Below the pieces are notes generated by a model. The model worked only from the letters and a program-made list of their open reading frames with translations. It was not told the origin of the DNA and did no database searches. A stretch of 64,000 nucleotides of DNA from Bacteroidota bacterium (GTDB taxonomy: Bacteria > Bacteroidota > Bacteroidia > Chitinophagales > Saprospiraceae): contig JAIUPL010000023.1 of the NCBI GenBank assembly GCA_020160935.1, positions 26,158 through 90,157 on the forward strand, written 5' to 3'. Both the position numbers and the translations under genes were made by a program. Shown here in pieces: positions 54,116-62,340 of this stretch (positions within the stretch are counted from its first letter, which is position 1; every line of letters starts with the position of its first letter).

Positions 54116-54241
54116 AGTCCTGAGTCGTAAGTCCTGAGTCCTGAGTCTGTAGAGTCGACCACGTTGCTCCCGTATTCACCTATAAGAATGCCGGAAGAAA
54201 TGCGGTCAACTCTACAGACTCAGGACTTACGACTTAGGACT
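54116..54241. repeat. palindromic intergenic element, gtcctgag family, GTAGAGTNNACC core
   Basis: Left arm 54116-54165 ends GTAGAGTCGACCACGTT; right arm 54201-54241 begins TGCGGTCAACTCTAC. The arms match apart from an additional unit in the left arm and a few substitutions in the core. A 35-nt spacer. It starts 4 bp after prfB and ends 9 bp before the next start. Confidence 0.93.
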
Positions 54242-54250
54242 ATTCCCGTC

Positions 54251-54886
54251 ATGGTCATCTACGAAGACAACCACCTCCTAGTCCTCAACAAACCCGCCAG
54301 TTGGCTCGTACAAGCCGACCGAACGGGCGACCCTACCCTGACGGACTGGGGAAAACAGTATTTGAAAGAAAAATACAACAAACCCGGCGCCGTGTTCCTG
54401 CATCCGGTGCACCGCATCGACCGGCCGGTGAGCGGAGTCGTCATTTTTGCCCGTACAGATAAAGCGCTGGGGCGACTTACGACGATGTTTCGTGATAAAA
54501 AGGTGAAAAAATTTTACCGTGCCGAGGTATTGAAGGCCCCGCCGCAACCGGAAGGCACCTTGCACCATTTCCTGCTCAAGGATGAAGCGCGGAATGTGGT
54601 GCAGGCTTTTGACCAGCCCTACCGCGATGCGAAGGAGAGCATCACGAAATACAAATTATTAAGGCCTACACCAGATGGTTTTCTTCTTCAGGTAGAGCCT
54701 CTCACCGGCCGGCCGCACCAGATACGGGTGCAACTGGCCAGTATGGGCTGTCCTATTATCGGCGACCTGAAATATGGCGCGCCCAAAGCACTGCCCGATG
54801 CCTCTATCCGATTGCATTGCGAAAGAATGGAACTGGAACATCCAGTGAAAAAGGAATGGCTGGTTGTAATAAGTCCTCAGTCTTAA
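54251..54886 (+). CDS. RluA-family pseudouridine synthase
   Basis: 211 residues from ATG 54251 (MVIYEDNHLLVLNKPASWLVQ); an upstream extension would run through the repeat. The catalytic Asp lies in HRIDRPVSGVVIFART, the RluA-family HR(L/I)D motif. The KKFYRAEV and LTGRPHQIRVQLASMGCPIIGDLKYG blocks are conserved. No S4 domain. It modifies rRNA or tRNA uridine; the exact site is unknown. The last residues S-P-Q-S and the TAA come from the left arm of the next palindrome. Confidence 0.93.
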   Translation: MVIYEDNHLLVLNKPASWLVQADRTGDPTLTDWGKQYLKEKYNKPGAVFLHPVHRIDRPVSGVVIFARTDKALGRLTTMFRDKKVKKFYRAEVLKAPPQPEGTLHHFLLKDEARNVVQAFDQPYRDAKESITKYKLLRPTPDGFLLQVEPLTGRPHQIRVQLASMGCPIIGDLKYGAPKALPDASIRLHCERMELEHPVKKEWLVVISPQS

Positions 54887-55003
54887 GTCCTGAGTCCTAA
54901 GTCCGTAGAGTTGACCACGTTACTTTGGCATACTACAGTTAGAATCCCAAAGTAACGTGGTCAACTCTACGGACTTAGGACTCAGGACTTAAGACTCAGG
55001 ACT
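54872..55003. repeat. palindromic intergenic element, gtcctgag family, GTAGAGTNNACC core
   Basis: 57-bp arms (54872-54928 and 54947-55003) agree at 56 of 57 positions; the single mismatch is a CTCAG unit in place of CTGAG in the left arm. It lies in the coding end of the upstream gene. The 18-nt spacer is AT-rich. It contains the terminal codons of both convergent flanking genes. Confidence 0.97.
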
Positions 55004-55559
55004 TCCCTGTGACATTCATTGCCCGTTCCAGCCCAATGGTCACAAATGTTTTGACCACTTCTGCCGACTTTTCCAGCATGCGTTCAAGTTCGGCCTTTTC
55101 GTCTTCGGTCCATTTTCCGAGCACGAAATTGACTTGTTTGCCTTTAGAAAATGAATTGCCGATACCGATGCGCAGGCGCGGATAGGCGTCGGAGCCCAGC
55201 AATTCCTGGATGTTTTTTAGTCCATTGTGCCCGCCATCCGAGCCTTTGGCACGGAGGCGCAATTTGCCGAATTCAAGGTTGAGATCGTCGAGGATGGTCA
55301 GGCTGTTTTCTACCGGAATTTTCTCCTTTTGCAGCCAGTATCGAATGGCTTTTCCGCTGAGATTCATGTAGGTAGAGGGTTTGAGCAGAATGAGCGTGCG
55401 ACCCTTAAATTTCACTTCTGCCAGGTCGCCATGATGGTCGGCGCGCCAGGAGCCTTCGAGTTGTTTGCAAAGAAAATCGACGGCCTCAAATCCGATATTG
55501 TGCCGGGTGCCTTCGTATTCGTAGCCAATATTGCCAAGGCCGGTAACAAGATATTTCAC
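54996..55559 (-). CDS. pth: peptidyl-tRNA hydrolase
   Basis: 187 residues, normal size. Recycles peptidyl-tRNA that falls off ribosomes. LVTGLGNIGYEYEGTRHNIGFEAVD has the catalytic His20; the LKPSTYMNLSGKAI and DDLNLEFGKLRLRAKGSDGGHNGLKNI blocks are clear, with the active-site Asp. The last codons K-S-stop lie in the right arm of the palindrome. A -7 element on the minus strand sits at 55594-55601. Confidence 0.97.
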   Translation of the reverse strand: MKYLVTGLGNIGYEYEGTRHNIGFEAVDFLCKQLEGSWRADHHGDLAEVKFKGRTLILLKPSTYMNLSGKAIRYWLQKEKIPVENSLTILDDLNLEFGKLRLRAKGSDGGHNGLKNIQELLGSDAYPRLRIGIGNSFSKGKQVNFVLGKWTEDEKAELERMLEKSAEVVKTFVTIGLERAMNVTGKS

Positions 55560-55593
55560 GATAACAGTATATGCGGTGCAAGTTTTGTGCGTG

Positions 55594-55601
55594 CAAAGGT
55601 A
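55594..55601 (-). promoter_or_regulatory. -7 element of pth
   Basis: TACCTTTG on the minus strand, 35 bp upstream of the pth start. No convincing -33 at the right distance was found. Confidence 0.4.
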
Positions 55602-55665
55602 CGACCGAAACAGCGTAATTCATTTGTCCATATGTACATTTGCCGCTTTCAAACGACTGCAAATT

Positions 55666-56448
55666 ATGATAAGGATAAACGGGTTTCATTGGGTTTACAT
55701 GATTATGGGTTTAATGTGTCTGCAAGCCTGCAAACAAGCACCTGCAGCAGAACAAAAAAGTAGCGCAATGCCGGCTGGCGCCAAGCCTGTTGCGGTTCAA
55801 ATCACCGATATGAATTGCTTTATTGAACGTGGGCAGTTTTTTGTGACAGGTATTTGCAACAACTCAACCAACCAATGGCAACAAATATGGCTTCGCATGG
55901 AGCCTTCCAAGCGCGACGGGAAGGCAGTTTATATACAGGGCGAACGCGGTGTAGTTTTCCCGGTTTTTTCCGCAGCCATACCCCCGAAAGGTCGGAGCGC
56001 TTTTTTCCAGGGATGGGATGGTAAGTTGTTTTCAAGTGTTCCTGATACCTGCAGTGTGGTGTGTGCAGGCGCCATCTCGGCAGAGGCCGGTCCTATTTTG
56101 CTGGTGGAAGAAAAAAGTATGGTGCGCATGGTTACGCCAGCCATGACAGGCAAGGAGCCCCAGGAAATTGGCCGTCAATTCAGTGCAGTGGTATCCAATC
56201 CATTAGACAAGCCTGCCAAACACCCTTGTGTAGAGGTACTTTTATACGGCAATGACAAACGCCTGTGGTTTGTTTCCCTTCTTGACTTGACACAAGAGTT
56301 GCCAACACTTCGTCAGGATGGTTCGGGTGATATAGCCCCGGGCACCAAACGCCGTTTCAATACAGAAATAAATTACAATAACCTGCCAGCGGAATTGGCT
56401 ACTCATAAGATCGGGGCAGTAGATGCATTCTCCTTCGAACAACGCTAA
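55666..56448 (+). CDS. lipoprotein of unknown function
   Basis: 260 residues from ATG 55666 (MIRINGFHWVYMIMGLMCLQAC), which gives a lipoprotein signal with Cys22; the ORF continuing to 55531 would not. The remaining 235 residues are mainly beta-rich without a motif I know; six cysteines include VCAG and HPCVEV. It is transcribed away from pth and ends 1 bp before a hairpin terminator. Confidence 0.75.
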   Translation: MIRINGFHWVYMIMGLMCLQACKQAPAAEQKSSAMPAGAKPVAVQITDMNCFIERGQFFVTGICNNSTNQWQQIWLRMEPSKRDGKAVYIQGERGVVFPVFSAAIPPKGRSAFFQGWDGKLFSSVPDTCSVVCAGAISAEAGPILLVEEKSMVRMVTPAMTGKEPQEIGRQFSAVVSNPLDKPAKHPCVEVLLYGNDKRLWFVSLLDLTQELPTLRQDGSGDIAPGTKRRFNTEINYNNLPAELATHKIGAVDAFSFEQR

Positions 56449-56480
56449 GAGCATGTTGAGGAAAATCTCAACATACTCTA
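56449..56480 (+). terminator. hairpin terminator after the lipoprotein gene
   Basis: A 12-bp stem with one mismatch, GAGCATGTTGAG / CTCAACATACTC (56449-56460, 56467-56478), begins directly after the stop. An A run, not a T run, follows, so termination is possible but not certain. Confidence 0.65.
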
Positions 56481-56551
56481 AAAAAAATGTAATTTTCTGC
56501 AACCTTTTTTTGTTTTCGCCCGTCTATGCTTTCGAACTTCCAGATAAATTA

Positions 56552-56583
56552 TTTCAAATAATCCTGAATTGTAATTACATTTG
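56552..56583 (+). promoter_or_regulatory. promoter of the small exported protein gene
   Basis: TACATTTG (56576-56583) is a perfect -7 element; TTTC (56552-56555) is a one-mismatch -33 with a 20-nt spacer. The start of transcription would lie only a few bases before the ATG. Confidence 0.55.
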
Positions 56584-56595
56584 TCTGTCTCAACA

Positions 56596-56838
56596 ATGAA
56601 GACTATGAAACGTAAGTTACCCAAATCTTTCTTTTTTGCTGTTACCCTTTTTAGCCTGTTTGCTTTCGCGTTTGTAAATGTCAATGTAGGTGCTGTTCGT
56701 ATTGGAACGTCTGAAACCTGTCTGGTTCAAAAAATTGAACAGGTAGAAGACCAAAATACCCGCAACATCCAAACACCTGACATTACCATCGTAGGCCGAC
56801 TGATCGAAGTGGCACAACGCTATTTCTCACACGATTGA
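56596..56838 (+). CDS. small exported protein, unknown
   Basis: 80 residues. A signal-peptide-like start (MKTMKRKLPKSFFFAVTLFSLFAFAFVNV) is followed by a short polar region with no recognised domain. The in-frame ATG at 56605 is an equally good start. The well-placed promoter and the protein-like composition support it as a gene. No terminator is seen before the convergent PAP2 gene. Confidence 0.6.
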   Translation: MKTMKRKLPKSFFFAVTLFSLFAFAFVNVNVGAVRIGTSETCLVQKIEQVEDQNTRNIQTPDITIVGRLIEVAQRYFSHD

Positions 56839-56923
56839 TTGCACCTTCAGCATTGATATTCAATGCTTTCTATAAACAGGATAGTGTGACACAGCCCATG
56901 CGGTGTGTCGCACTGTTTTGTTT

Positions 56924-57496
56924 TTATATCCCTTTCTCCATTTCATGTAAAGAAAAAAATGTGGCACAAACCTTCATGGCAGCCCAGCCAATTAAGATGC
57001 CCAATATAGCCCCACAAGTGACGTCAATCGGGTAATGTACCCCTACATACACCTGCGAAAAGGCGATGATGGCGGCCCACATCCATGCTACTGGACGAAT
57101 CCAGCGACGAACAGGCGCCAGCAATCCACCAATCATCACTGCCGCAGCAAAGTGATTGGCCGCATGGGAGGAAGGAAAACTATACCCGCCTCCACAGTGT
57201 ACCCGCTCTTGTACCTGTACGATTTCATCGTTGCAGGGGCGTATGCGGCGAACATTTTTTTTGATGAGCGTACTGCTGGTAAAATCGGCAAGCCCAACGG
57301 CCAAACAGGCTATGAGCACAACCATCCAACCCTTTTTCCCATAATTCAACACAAAAAAAGCGGCCAGAAACACATACAACGGCGCCCACAGAAGCCTTTC
57401 GCGAAAGAGTGGCAGCAATACGTCAAAAACCGGATTGCCAAGGGTACTGTTGATAAAGTGAAACAACGCGGCGTCTGCGGACAATAAGGCGTGCAT
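56924..57496 (-). CDS. PAP2-family membrane phosphatase
   Basis: 190 residues with five or six helices. The three PAP2 motifs are present: KKNVRRIRPCND (motif 1), the PSSHA-block in SFPSSHAANHFAAAVM (motif 2) and SQVYVGVHYPIDVTCGAILG (motif 3 with its His). It hydrolyses lipid phosphates such as undecaprenyl pyrophosphate or phosphatidate. Its 5' region is a tract of gtgagaag units. A -7-like TACCTTTG on the minus strand is at 57549-57556. Confidence 0.92.
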   Translation of the reverse strand: MHALLSADAALFHFINSTLGNPVFDVLLPLFRERLLWAPLYVFLAAFFVLNYGKKGWMVVLIACLAVGLADFTSSTLIKKNVRRIRPCNDEIVQVQERVHCGGGYSFPSSHAANHFAAAVMIGGLLAPVRRWIRPVAWMWAAIIAFSQVYVGVHYPIDVTCGAILGILIGWAAMKVCATFFSLHEMEKGI

Positions 57497-57499
57497 GGG

Positions 57500-57543
57500 G
57501 AGAAGTGAGAAGTGAGAAGTGAGAAGTGAGAGGTGAGAGGTGG
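57500..57543. repeat. single-armed gtgagaag tract before PAP2
   Basis: Tandem AGAAGTGAGAAGTGAG units, then AGGTGAGAGG, lie in the 5' leader of the PAP2 gene, without an inverted partner. The -7 TACCTTTG lies just upstream, so the tract would be inside the transcript. Confidence 0.75.
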
Positions 57544-57674
57544 TGCGACAAAGGTAGGGAGTGATTGGTCATTTTGGATGGCAGATGCCGACAGACCAGC
57601 ATTGGGTGGTATACATTTATCCCGTTGTTGAATATTACGCTGCCTGTTATCTTGCGCGTCGATTTTTAAAAAAT

Positions 57675-58355
57675 ATGAATCTACTGATCGTTTCCGCTAC
57701 ACCATTTGAAATACTTCCCTTGCAGGAATGGTTAAAAGCACAATTTACAGCCCGAGAGGAAGGTATTTTTCAAAAAAACGGACTTACAGTGCGCCTGCTC
57801 GTTACCGGTGTCGGGCTGACAGCAACTGCGTGGAATCTGGGGCGACACCTGGCGCTTCACCCACCTGATCTGGCACTGAATGTCGGCATAGCCGGGGCAT
57901 TCGATCGCTCCTTGCAACTGGGCGATGTGGTGCATGTGACCAGCGAACGTTTTGGAGATCTGGGTGTGGAGGAAGCCGACGGGCGATTCACCGACCTGTT
58001 TGAACTGGCTTTGCTGGAGCCTACCGAACCGCCGTTTGTCAATGGTCTTTTGTACAACCCCGATGCCGCCCAATACCGTTTTCTGCCACCTGTCAGGGGG
58101 CTCACCGTCAATAAGGTACATGGAAGCCAGGCCAGTATCCATGCCATTCAGCAGAAATACCCCGATGCACAGGTGGAAAGTATGGAAGGTGCTGCTTTTT
58201 TTTACGCCTGCCTTCAGTCGGGAATCCCTTTTTTACAAATTCGCAGCATTTCCAACTACGTCGAGCCCCGCAACCGCGCCGGCTGGGAACTGGGCCTCGC
58301 GATTGAGGCGTTGAATACGACGGTGGTGGAGATGATACGTGGTTTAGAGTTATGA
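57675..58355 (+). CDS. mqnB: futalosine hydrolase
   Basis: 226 residues from ATG 57675 (MNLLIVSATPFEILPLQEW). Releases hypoxanthine from futalosine in menaquinone synthesis. Nucleoside phosphorylase fold: LLVTGVGLTATAWNLGRHL, LALNVGIAGAFDRSLQLGDV, ESMEGAAFFYACLQSGIPFLQIRSISNYVEPRNRAGWEL, which is characteristic of MqnB. The last codons E-L-stop (GAG-TTA-TGA) are the first repeat unit of the next element. Confidence 0.94.
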   Translation: MNLLIVSATPFEILPLQEWLKAQFTAREEGIFQKNGLTVRLLVTGVGLTATAWNLGRHLALHPPDLALNVGIAGAFDRSLQLGDVVHVTSERFGDLGVEEADGRFTDLFELALLEPTEPPFVNGLLYNPDAAQYRFLPPVRGLTVNKVHGSQASIHAIQQKYPDAQVESMEGAAFFYACLQSGIPFLQIRSISNYVEPRNRAGWELGLAIEALNTTVVEMIRGLEL

Positions 58356-58466
58356 GTTATGAGTTATGAGTTATGAGTTATACTCACATTGCTTTTGGCT
58401 TTGTTAATAGAGTGGCCAAAAGAAAAGTGAGTATAACTCATAACTCATAACTCATAACTCTAAACT
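58342..58466. repeat. palindromic intergenic element, gagttat family
   Basis: Left arm: GTTTAGAG, then the 7-mer TTATGAG repeated, then TTATACTCAC. Right arm mirrors it with one unit fewer. The spacer runs from ATTGCTTTTGGCTTT to AAAAGAAAA; the ends of the core are ACTCAC and GTGAGT. The core with its spacer is identical to the one at 60658-60771. It covers the mqnB stop codon and ends next to the DUF4230 gene's stop. Confidence 0.96.
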
Positions 58467-59774
58467 CTATTTAGGTACAAACCCGTCCGATTTCCGTTTC
58501 GGTGTTTCCACCGGTTTGCTGGTATTCACAGCAGGGGTGCCGGTATCTTCGCCGCGGCGGCGGCGCTCATCTTCGGTGATGGGTTGCTGCTGGTTATCGT
58601 CCTGAAAACGCACTTGAAGTTTGTAATTTCGGTTGATGGATTTGACCATGGGCCCCATGATGAGTTGCATGACCGAGTCGGCGCGAGCCTTGGCTTTGTC
58701 GAGCACTTTTTCATTTTCAATGGCTTCGGTGCGGAATTGGCGGCGCAAATCGTTGAAATTGCGGTTCATTTCTTCCCCATTGATTCCGGCCAGCCAGCCT
58801 ACATCCAGTTTGTCGACGCGTGGATAAACTTCATGCGAAAGGATGACCGGCGGCGGCAAGGTGACGAAAATGGTGCCTTTCTTGGGACTGAACGTGACAT
58901 CGAAGTAGTTGTCCAGTTTAAACCCGGCTTTTACCACGCTGATGGCTTCCACACGCAAATCCGTTTCTGAAACGGAGAGTCCGAAAATCTTGTATTGCAG
59001 CGTTTTATCGATGGCAAGGCGGCTGCGCAATTCGTAGGTGGCCAGTTCGGCAATGCTTTTTCGTACTTTTTCTTTCAAGAGTCCGCGCGAGGCGCTGAAG
59101 TCCATGATTTCGGCGCGTTTTTTCAAACGTTCCACCATGGGTTGCAGGCCTTCGGTGAGGGCGATACCGCAGGGTGTATCTACTTTTTTCCCTTTTCCCA
59201 GCACCATCCCGTTGTTGGATTTGATGAGGGTGGCCATGATTTGCGTCACAAAAAAGCAGGTGTATTTACCGGCCACTTCATTAAAAATCTGCACAGCCTG
59301 ATTACCATTATCGTTGTACCAGTTTTCGTACATCGTAGCGGTCGTGTCTTTCAGTGCCACGAAATCGTTGTAGTACATCGACTTGAGATAGTCGTGCTGT
59401 TTTTTGTATTCAGGTTCCAGGCGGCGCTTCAGACTGTCCGGCAGCGCCATCCGATTGGCGATGTGGTACAGCAGCGAAACATTGAAATCGTACACCATCT
59501 GGTCGAATTCCTTGTGGTATTCCTCCGGCTGCGACAGGATGCGCAAGGTAGCCTCCTCATCAAGGTTGGGCTGGAAATCGGATTGCACGTAGGTAAGCCG
59601 CACTTCCTTGGGGTCCTGGAAAAAGCCGCTAATTCCGCTATCCGAAGAAAACAGGCGATACACGACCACACCGGCGATGCACACCAGTACGAGCAGTACC
59701 AATTGTTTGCCAAGGATGGAGCCTCCTCCGCCTTCGGGAGGGGAATAAGCGCCGTCAGGTTGTTGTGTTGACAT
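58467..59774 (-). CDS. membrane-anchored DUF4230-like protein
   Basis: 435 residues. A Gly-rich N terminus of about 22 residues precedes one membrane segment (residues 24-43, LVLLVLVCIAGVVVYRLF). The middle is mainly helical and polar. The C-terminal region, about 250-400, has LRSRLAIDKTLQYKIFGLSVSE, VEAISVVKAGFKLDNYFDV, and ILSHEVYPRVDKLDVGWLAGIN, which recalls DUF4230. The last 40 residues are Pro- and charge-rich. Function unknown. It ends 19 bp from the dienelactone hydrolase-like gene, both on the minus strand. Confidence 0.75.
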   Translation of the reverse strand: MSTQQPDGAYSPPEGGGGSILGKQLVLLVLVCIAGVVVYRLFSSDSGISGFFQDPKEVRLTYVQSDFQPNLDEEATLRILSQPEEYHKEFDQMVYDFNVSLLYHIANRMALPDSLKRRLEPEYKKQHDYLKSMYYNDFVALKDTTATMYENWYNDNGNQAVQIFNEVAGKYTCFFVTQIMATLIKSNNGMVLGKGKKVDTPCGIALTEGLQPMVERLKKRAEIMDFSASRGLLKEKVRKSIAELATYELRSRLAIDKTLQYKIFGLSVSETDLRVEAISVVKAGFKLDNYFDVTFSPKKGTIFVTLPPPVILSHEVYPRVDKLDVGWLAGINGEEMNRNFNDLRRQFRTEAIENEKVLDKAKARADSVMQLIMGPMVKSINRNYKLQVRFQDDNQQQPITEDERRRRGEDTGTPAVNTSKPVETPKRKSDGFVPK

Positions 59775-59792
59775 AGTTGGGATTGTTGAGTG

Positions 59793-60644
59793 TTATTTAC
59801 CTTTCAGGTATCTGGTCACTACAGCCCTGGCTTCCTGCGCCGCTTTTTCATTGTAGCGCGGGCTGCTGGGATTGGCAAATGCATGATCGGCAGGGTAATG
59901 ATAGGCCATTACCGTTTTGCCGGCGGCTTTCATGTTTTTTTCAAATTCGCTCACCATATCCGCAGTGATCCATTTGTCCATTTCCGGGTGGATAAATACC
60001 ACATCGGAGGCCAGGGTTTTTAGTTTGTTGACGTCTTGTTCGGGTGCGCCGTAGTACACCACACAGCCGCGGGTTTTGTCCTTGAGTTGTAAAGCCGCCC
60101 GCAGCGACCAGCCGCCGCCGAAACACCAGCCCATGGTGCGGAAATTGGCATTTTCACCTGCAAATTTAGCCGCTCCATCGATAATTGCCAACGAACGAAC
60201 AGGGTCGTTGCCTTGCATGAGTTTGCCGGCTTCATCAGCAGTAGTCGCCATTTTACCGTCGTAGAGGTCGAGGGCCAGTACATGCACACCCAATTCCTTG
60301 CTCCACATGGCTGCCTCGTTTTTGATGTAATCATTCAGTCCCCACCATTCATGAAAAAGCAGCAAGTATTTATCGGTTTTGCGTTTTGATTTTACCAGAT
60401 AGGCATGGCCGTTGGCGCCGCCTGCTACGGGAAATTCCACCATTTTACCTTTTTTGATCAATTCCGTAGCCAACGGATCGGGGTGCATGCCCCGGAATTC
60501 GGCATCATTGGCAAACGAGGCAAACTGCGCTGTAGCATCGCCTGTATCATGACACATCACCTGACTGTTGGACAGGCGGGAAGGTTCTGTGTGGCGGCAA
60601 GCAGCCAGCAGGAGCAAGAGAGAGAAGAGGGCTGTTTGTTTCAT
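59793..60644 (-). CDS. dienelactone hydrolase family lipoprotein
   Basis: 283 residues from ATG 60644 (MKQTALFSLLLLLAAC, modified Cys16); a longer frame would run through the repeat. Alpha/beta hydrolase: LLLFHEWWGLNDYIKNEA (oxyanion), nucleophile Cys in RTMGWCFGGGWSL, Asp in HPEMDKW and His in YPADHAFAN. The Cys-Asp-His triad is that of dienelactone hydrolases. Being a lipoprotein is unusual for this cytosolic family. Substrate unknown. Confidence 0.93.
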   Translation of the reverse strand: MKQTALFSLLLLLAACRHTEPSRLSNSQVMCHDTGDATAQFASFANDAEFRGMHPDPLATELIKKGKMVEFPVAGGANGHAYLVKSKRKTDKYLLLFHEWWGLNDYIKNEAAMWSKELGVHVLALDLYDGKMATTADEAGKLMQGNDPVRSLAIIDGAAKFAGENANFRTMGWCFGGGWSLRAALQLKDKTRGCVVYYGAPEQDVNKLKTLASDVVFIHPEMDKWITADMVSEFEKNMKAAGKTVMAYHYPADHAFANPSSPRYNEKAAQEARAVVTRYLKGK

Positions 60645-60657
60645 AATGATGAGAATT

Positions 60658-60771
60658 GAGTTATGAGTTATGAGTGATGAGTGATGAGTTATACTCACAT
60701 TGCTTTTGGCTTTGTTAATAGAGTGGCCAAAAGAAAAGTGAGTATAACTCATCACTCATAACTCATAACTC
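60658..60771. repeat. palindromic intergenic element, gagttat family, same core as 58342
   Basis: 41-bp left arm with five GAGTTAT-type units (two are GAGTGAT) and 34-bp right arm with four. The core ACTCACATTGCTTTTGGC ... AAAAGTGAGT is identical to that at 58342. The variant unit GTGAT is mirrored in the other arm, as CATCACTC. The 5:4 unit ratio is also the same as in the first copy. Confidence 0.96.
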
Positions 60772-60781
60772 CTATTAAGGT

Positions 60782-61975
60782 TTATTCTACATACAGCACC
60801 AACCCCTTCAAATACGCGCCTTCCGGGTGGAAAAGGCTCACCGGATGATCGGCACCCTGGGTGAGATGGTGCAAAACCCGCACACTTCTGCGCACTTCCA
60901 TGGCCGCTGCTGCGATGGTATGGTAAAACAACTCGCGGTCGATCACCTGCGAGCAGGAAAAGGTGAACAGGATGCCGCCGGGCGCCACGCGTCGCAGGGC
61001 TGCTTCATTGAGGCGTTTGTAGCCCTGCACAGCATTATGTCGTTTATCGATCGTTTTGGCATAGGCCGGCGGGTCGACGATCATAACTTCGTATGTTTGA
61101 TCGCCGTTTTTCAAAAAGCGCAATACATCTTCTGTAAAACCTTCGTGTTGGCCCGAAAAGGGGCGGTTGAGTTCTACATTTTGGGCAGTGAGTTCCATGG
61201 CTTTGGCCGATACATCGACGGAATGTACCAGCGTAGCACCCGCACGGAGGGCATAACAGGAAAAGCCGCCGGTGTAGCAAAAGGTGTTGAGTACGGTTTT
61301 GCCCGCTACAAACCGGGATAGCAATTGCCGGTTGTCGCGTTGGTCGAGAAAAAAGCCGGTTTTCTGGCCGGTTACCCAGTTGACCCGAAATGCTACGTCG
61401 TTTTCCCGTACCACATGCTGATCGGAAGGCGTCGCTTCGACGCTCCAGAGAAAACTGTTTTGCTGTTGTTCGGCGTATTTGGGTGGCAGCGACTCATAAC
61501 TTTTGTCGTACACGGCCTGGAGTTTTTCTCCCAGGGTTTCCCGCAGCGCCTCGGTTATCAACATGCGCTGCCGGTGCATACCAATACTGTGGCATTGCAA
61601 TACGGCAACATTTCCATACACATCCACCACCAGGCCCGAAAGTCCATCGCCTTCACCATGCACCAGTCGGTAGCATTCGGTCGACATGCCCGGGTGCAAA
61701 GCCGTCTGACGCACTGCCAGGGCGCGGCGCAGTTTGTCTGTCCAGAATGCACGCTGCTGCACTTCCGCCGGTCCAAAACTCAACAAGCGTACAGCAATAC
61801 TGCCATGATGAAAATGACCCACACCCAGCAATTGCCGGCTTCTGTCGTACACTTCCACGACATCGCCGTCCTCGGGTTTGCCATCAATACGGGCAATGGC
61901 GCCGGAAAAAATCCAGGGGTGAAAGCGCAGCACCGGCACTTCCTTGCCGGGTTTCAGGTATATTTGCACAGCCAT
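60782..61975 (-). CDS. class I SAM-dependent rRNA methyltransferase (RlmI-like)
   Basis: 397 residues from ATG 61975 (MAVQIYLKPGKEVPVLRFHPWIFSGAI). N-terminal PUA-like domain about 2-75; then an EEHUD-like domain; then the Rossmann methyltransferase: VLNTFCYTGGFSCYALRAGA (SAM-binding motif I), SVDVSAKAMELTAQNVELN (motif II), and MIVDPPAY with the N/D-PP-Y active-site motif. It methylates a cytosine of 23S rRNA. Its stop is followed 11 bp later by the gagttat element. Confidence 0.93.
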   Translation of the reverse strand: MAVQIYLKPGKEVPVLRFHPWIFSGAIARIDGKPEDGDVVEVYDRSRQLLGVGHFHHGSIAVRLLSFGPAEVQQRAFWTDKLRRALAVRQTALHPGMSTECYRLVHGEGDGLSGLVVDVYGNVAVLQCHSIGMHRQRMLITEALRETLGEKLQAVYDKSYESLPPKYAEQQQNSFLWSVEATPSDQHVVRENDVAFRVNWVTGQKTGFFLDQRDNRQLLSRFVAGKTVLNTFCYTGGFSCYALRAGATLVHSVDVSAKAMELTAQNVELNRPFSGQHEGFTEDVLRFLKNGDQTYEVMIVDPPAYAKTIDKRHNAVQGYKRLNEAALRRVAPGGILFTFSCSQVIDRELFYHTIAAAAMEVRRSVRVLHHLTQGADHPVSLFHPEGAYLKGLVLYVE

Positions 61976-62100
61976 AAAAAAGGCACAAGGTTTGTATAGA
62001 AACACCTGGTTTTCAGGCGTTTATTTTTTTTTGCCAAAAGTGCTGCAAAACAACGGCATTCGCGGCATTTTTGATGCATAGGCGCTTCGCAGATTTTTTT

Positions 62101-62338
62101 GTTGAGGAGATGTTGATGGGTTGAGGAGATGAGAGATGAGGAGTTGAGAGATGAGGAGTTGAGGTGTTGAGAGATGAGGTGTTGAGAGATGAGGTGTTGA
62201 GGAGTTGAGAGTTGAGCACCTTACAAACCACATTCACATAATATGTTGAGATATACCTCTCAAACCCCTCAACCCCTCACCCCCTCAACCTCTCAACCCC
62301 TCAACCCCTCATCATACTCAACATCTCCACCCACCTCA
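62101..62338. repeat. long gttgagg-family tandem element
   Basis: Left arm of GTTGAGGAGAT, GTTGAGAGATGAGG units (62101-62216) and right arm of CCTCAACCCCTCAAC units (62250-62335). They can pair in part but not precisely, because units are of mixed length. The space between them is GCACCTTACAAACCACATTC plus an ATATGTTGAGATATAC stretch. It fills the 62 kb gap and ends 2 bp before the pseudokinase start. The rest of the gap (61976-62100) has an AT-rich stretch and no gene. Confidence 0.85.
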
Positions 62339-62340
62339 CC

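Noticed and set aside
62101..62338. CRISPR-like appearance of repeated units
   Set aside because: Units are 7-14 bp with no unique spacers of constant length, and no cas genes are present; the same holds for the tracts at 27497, 38931 and 49446.
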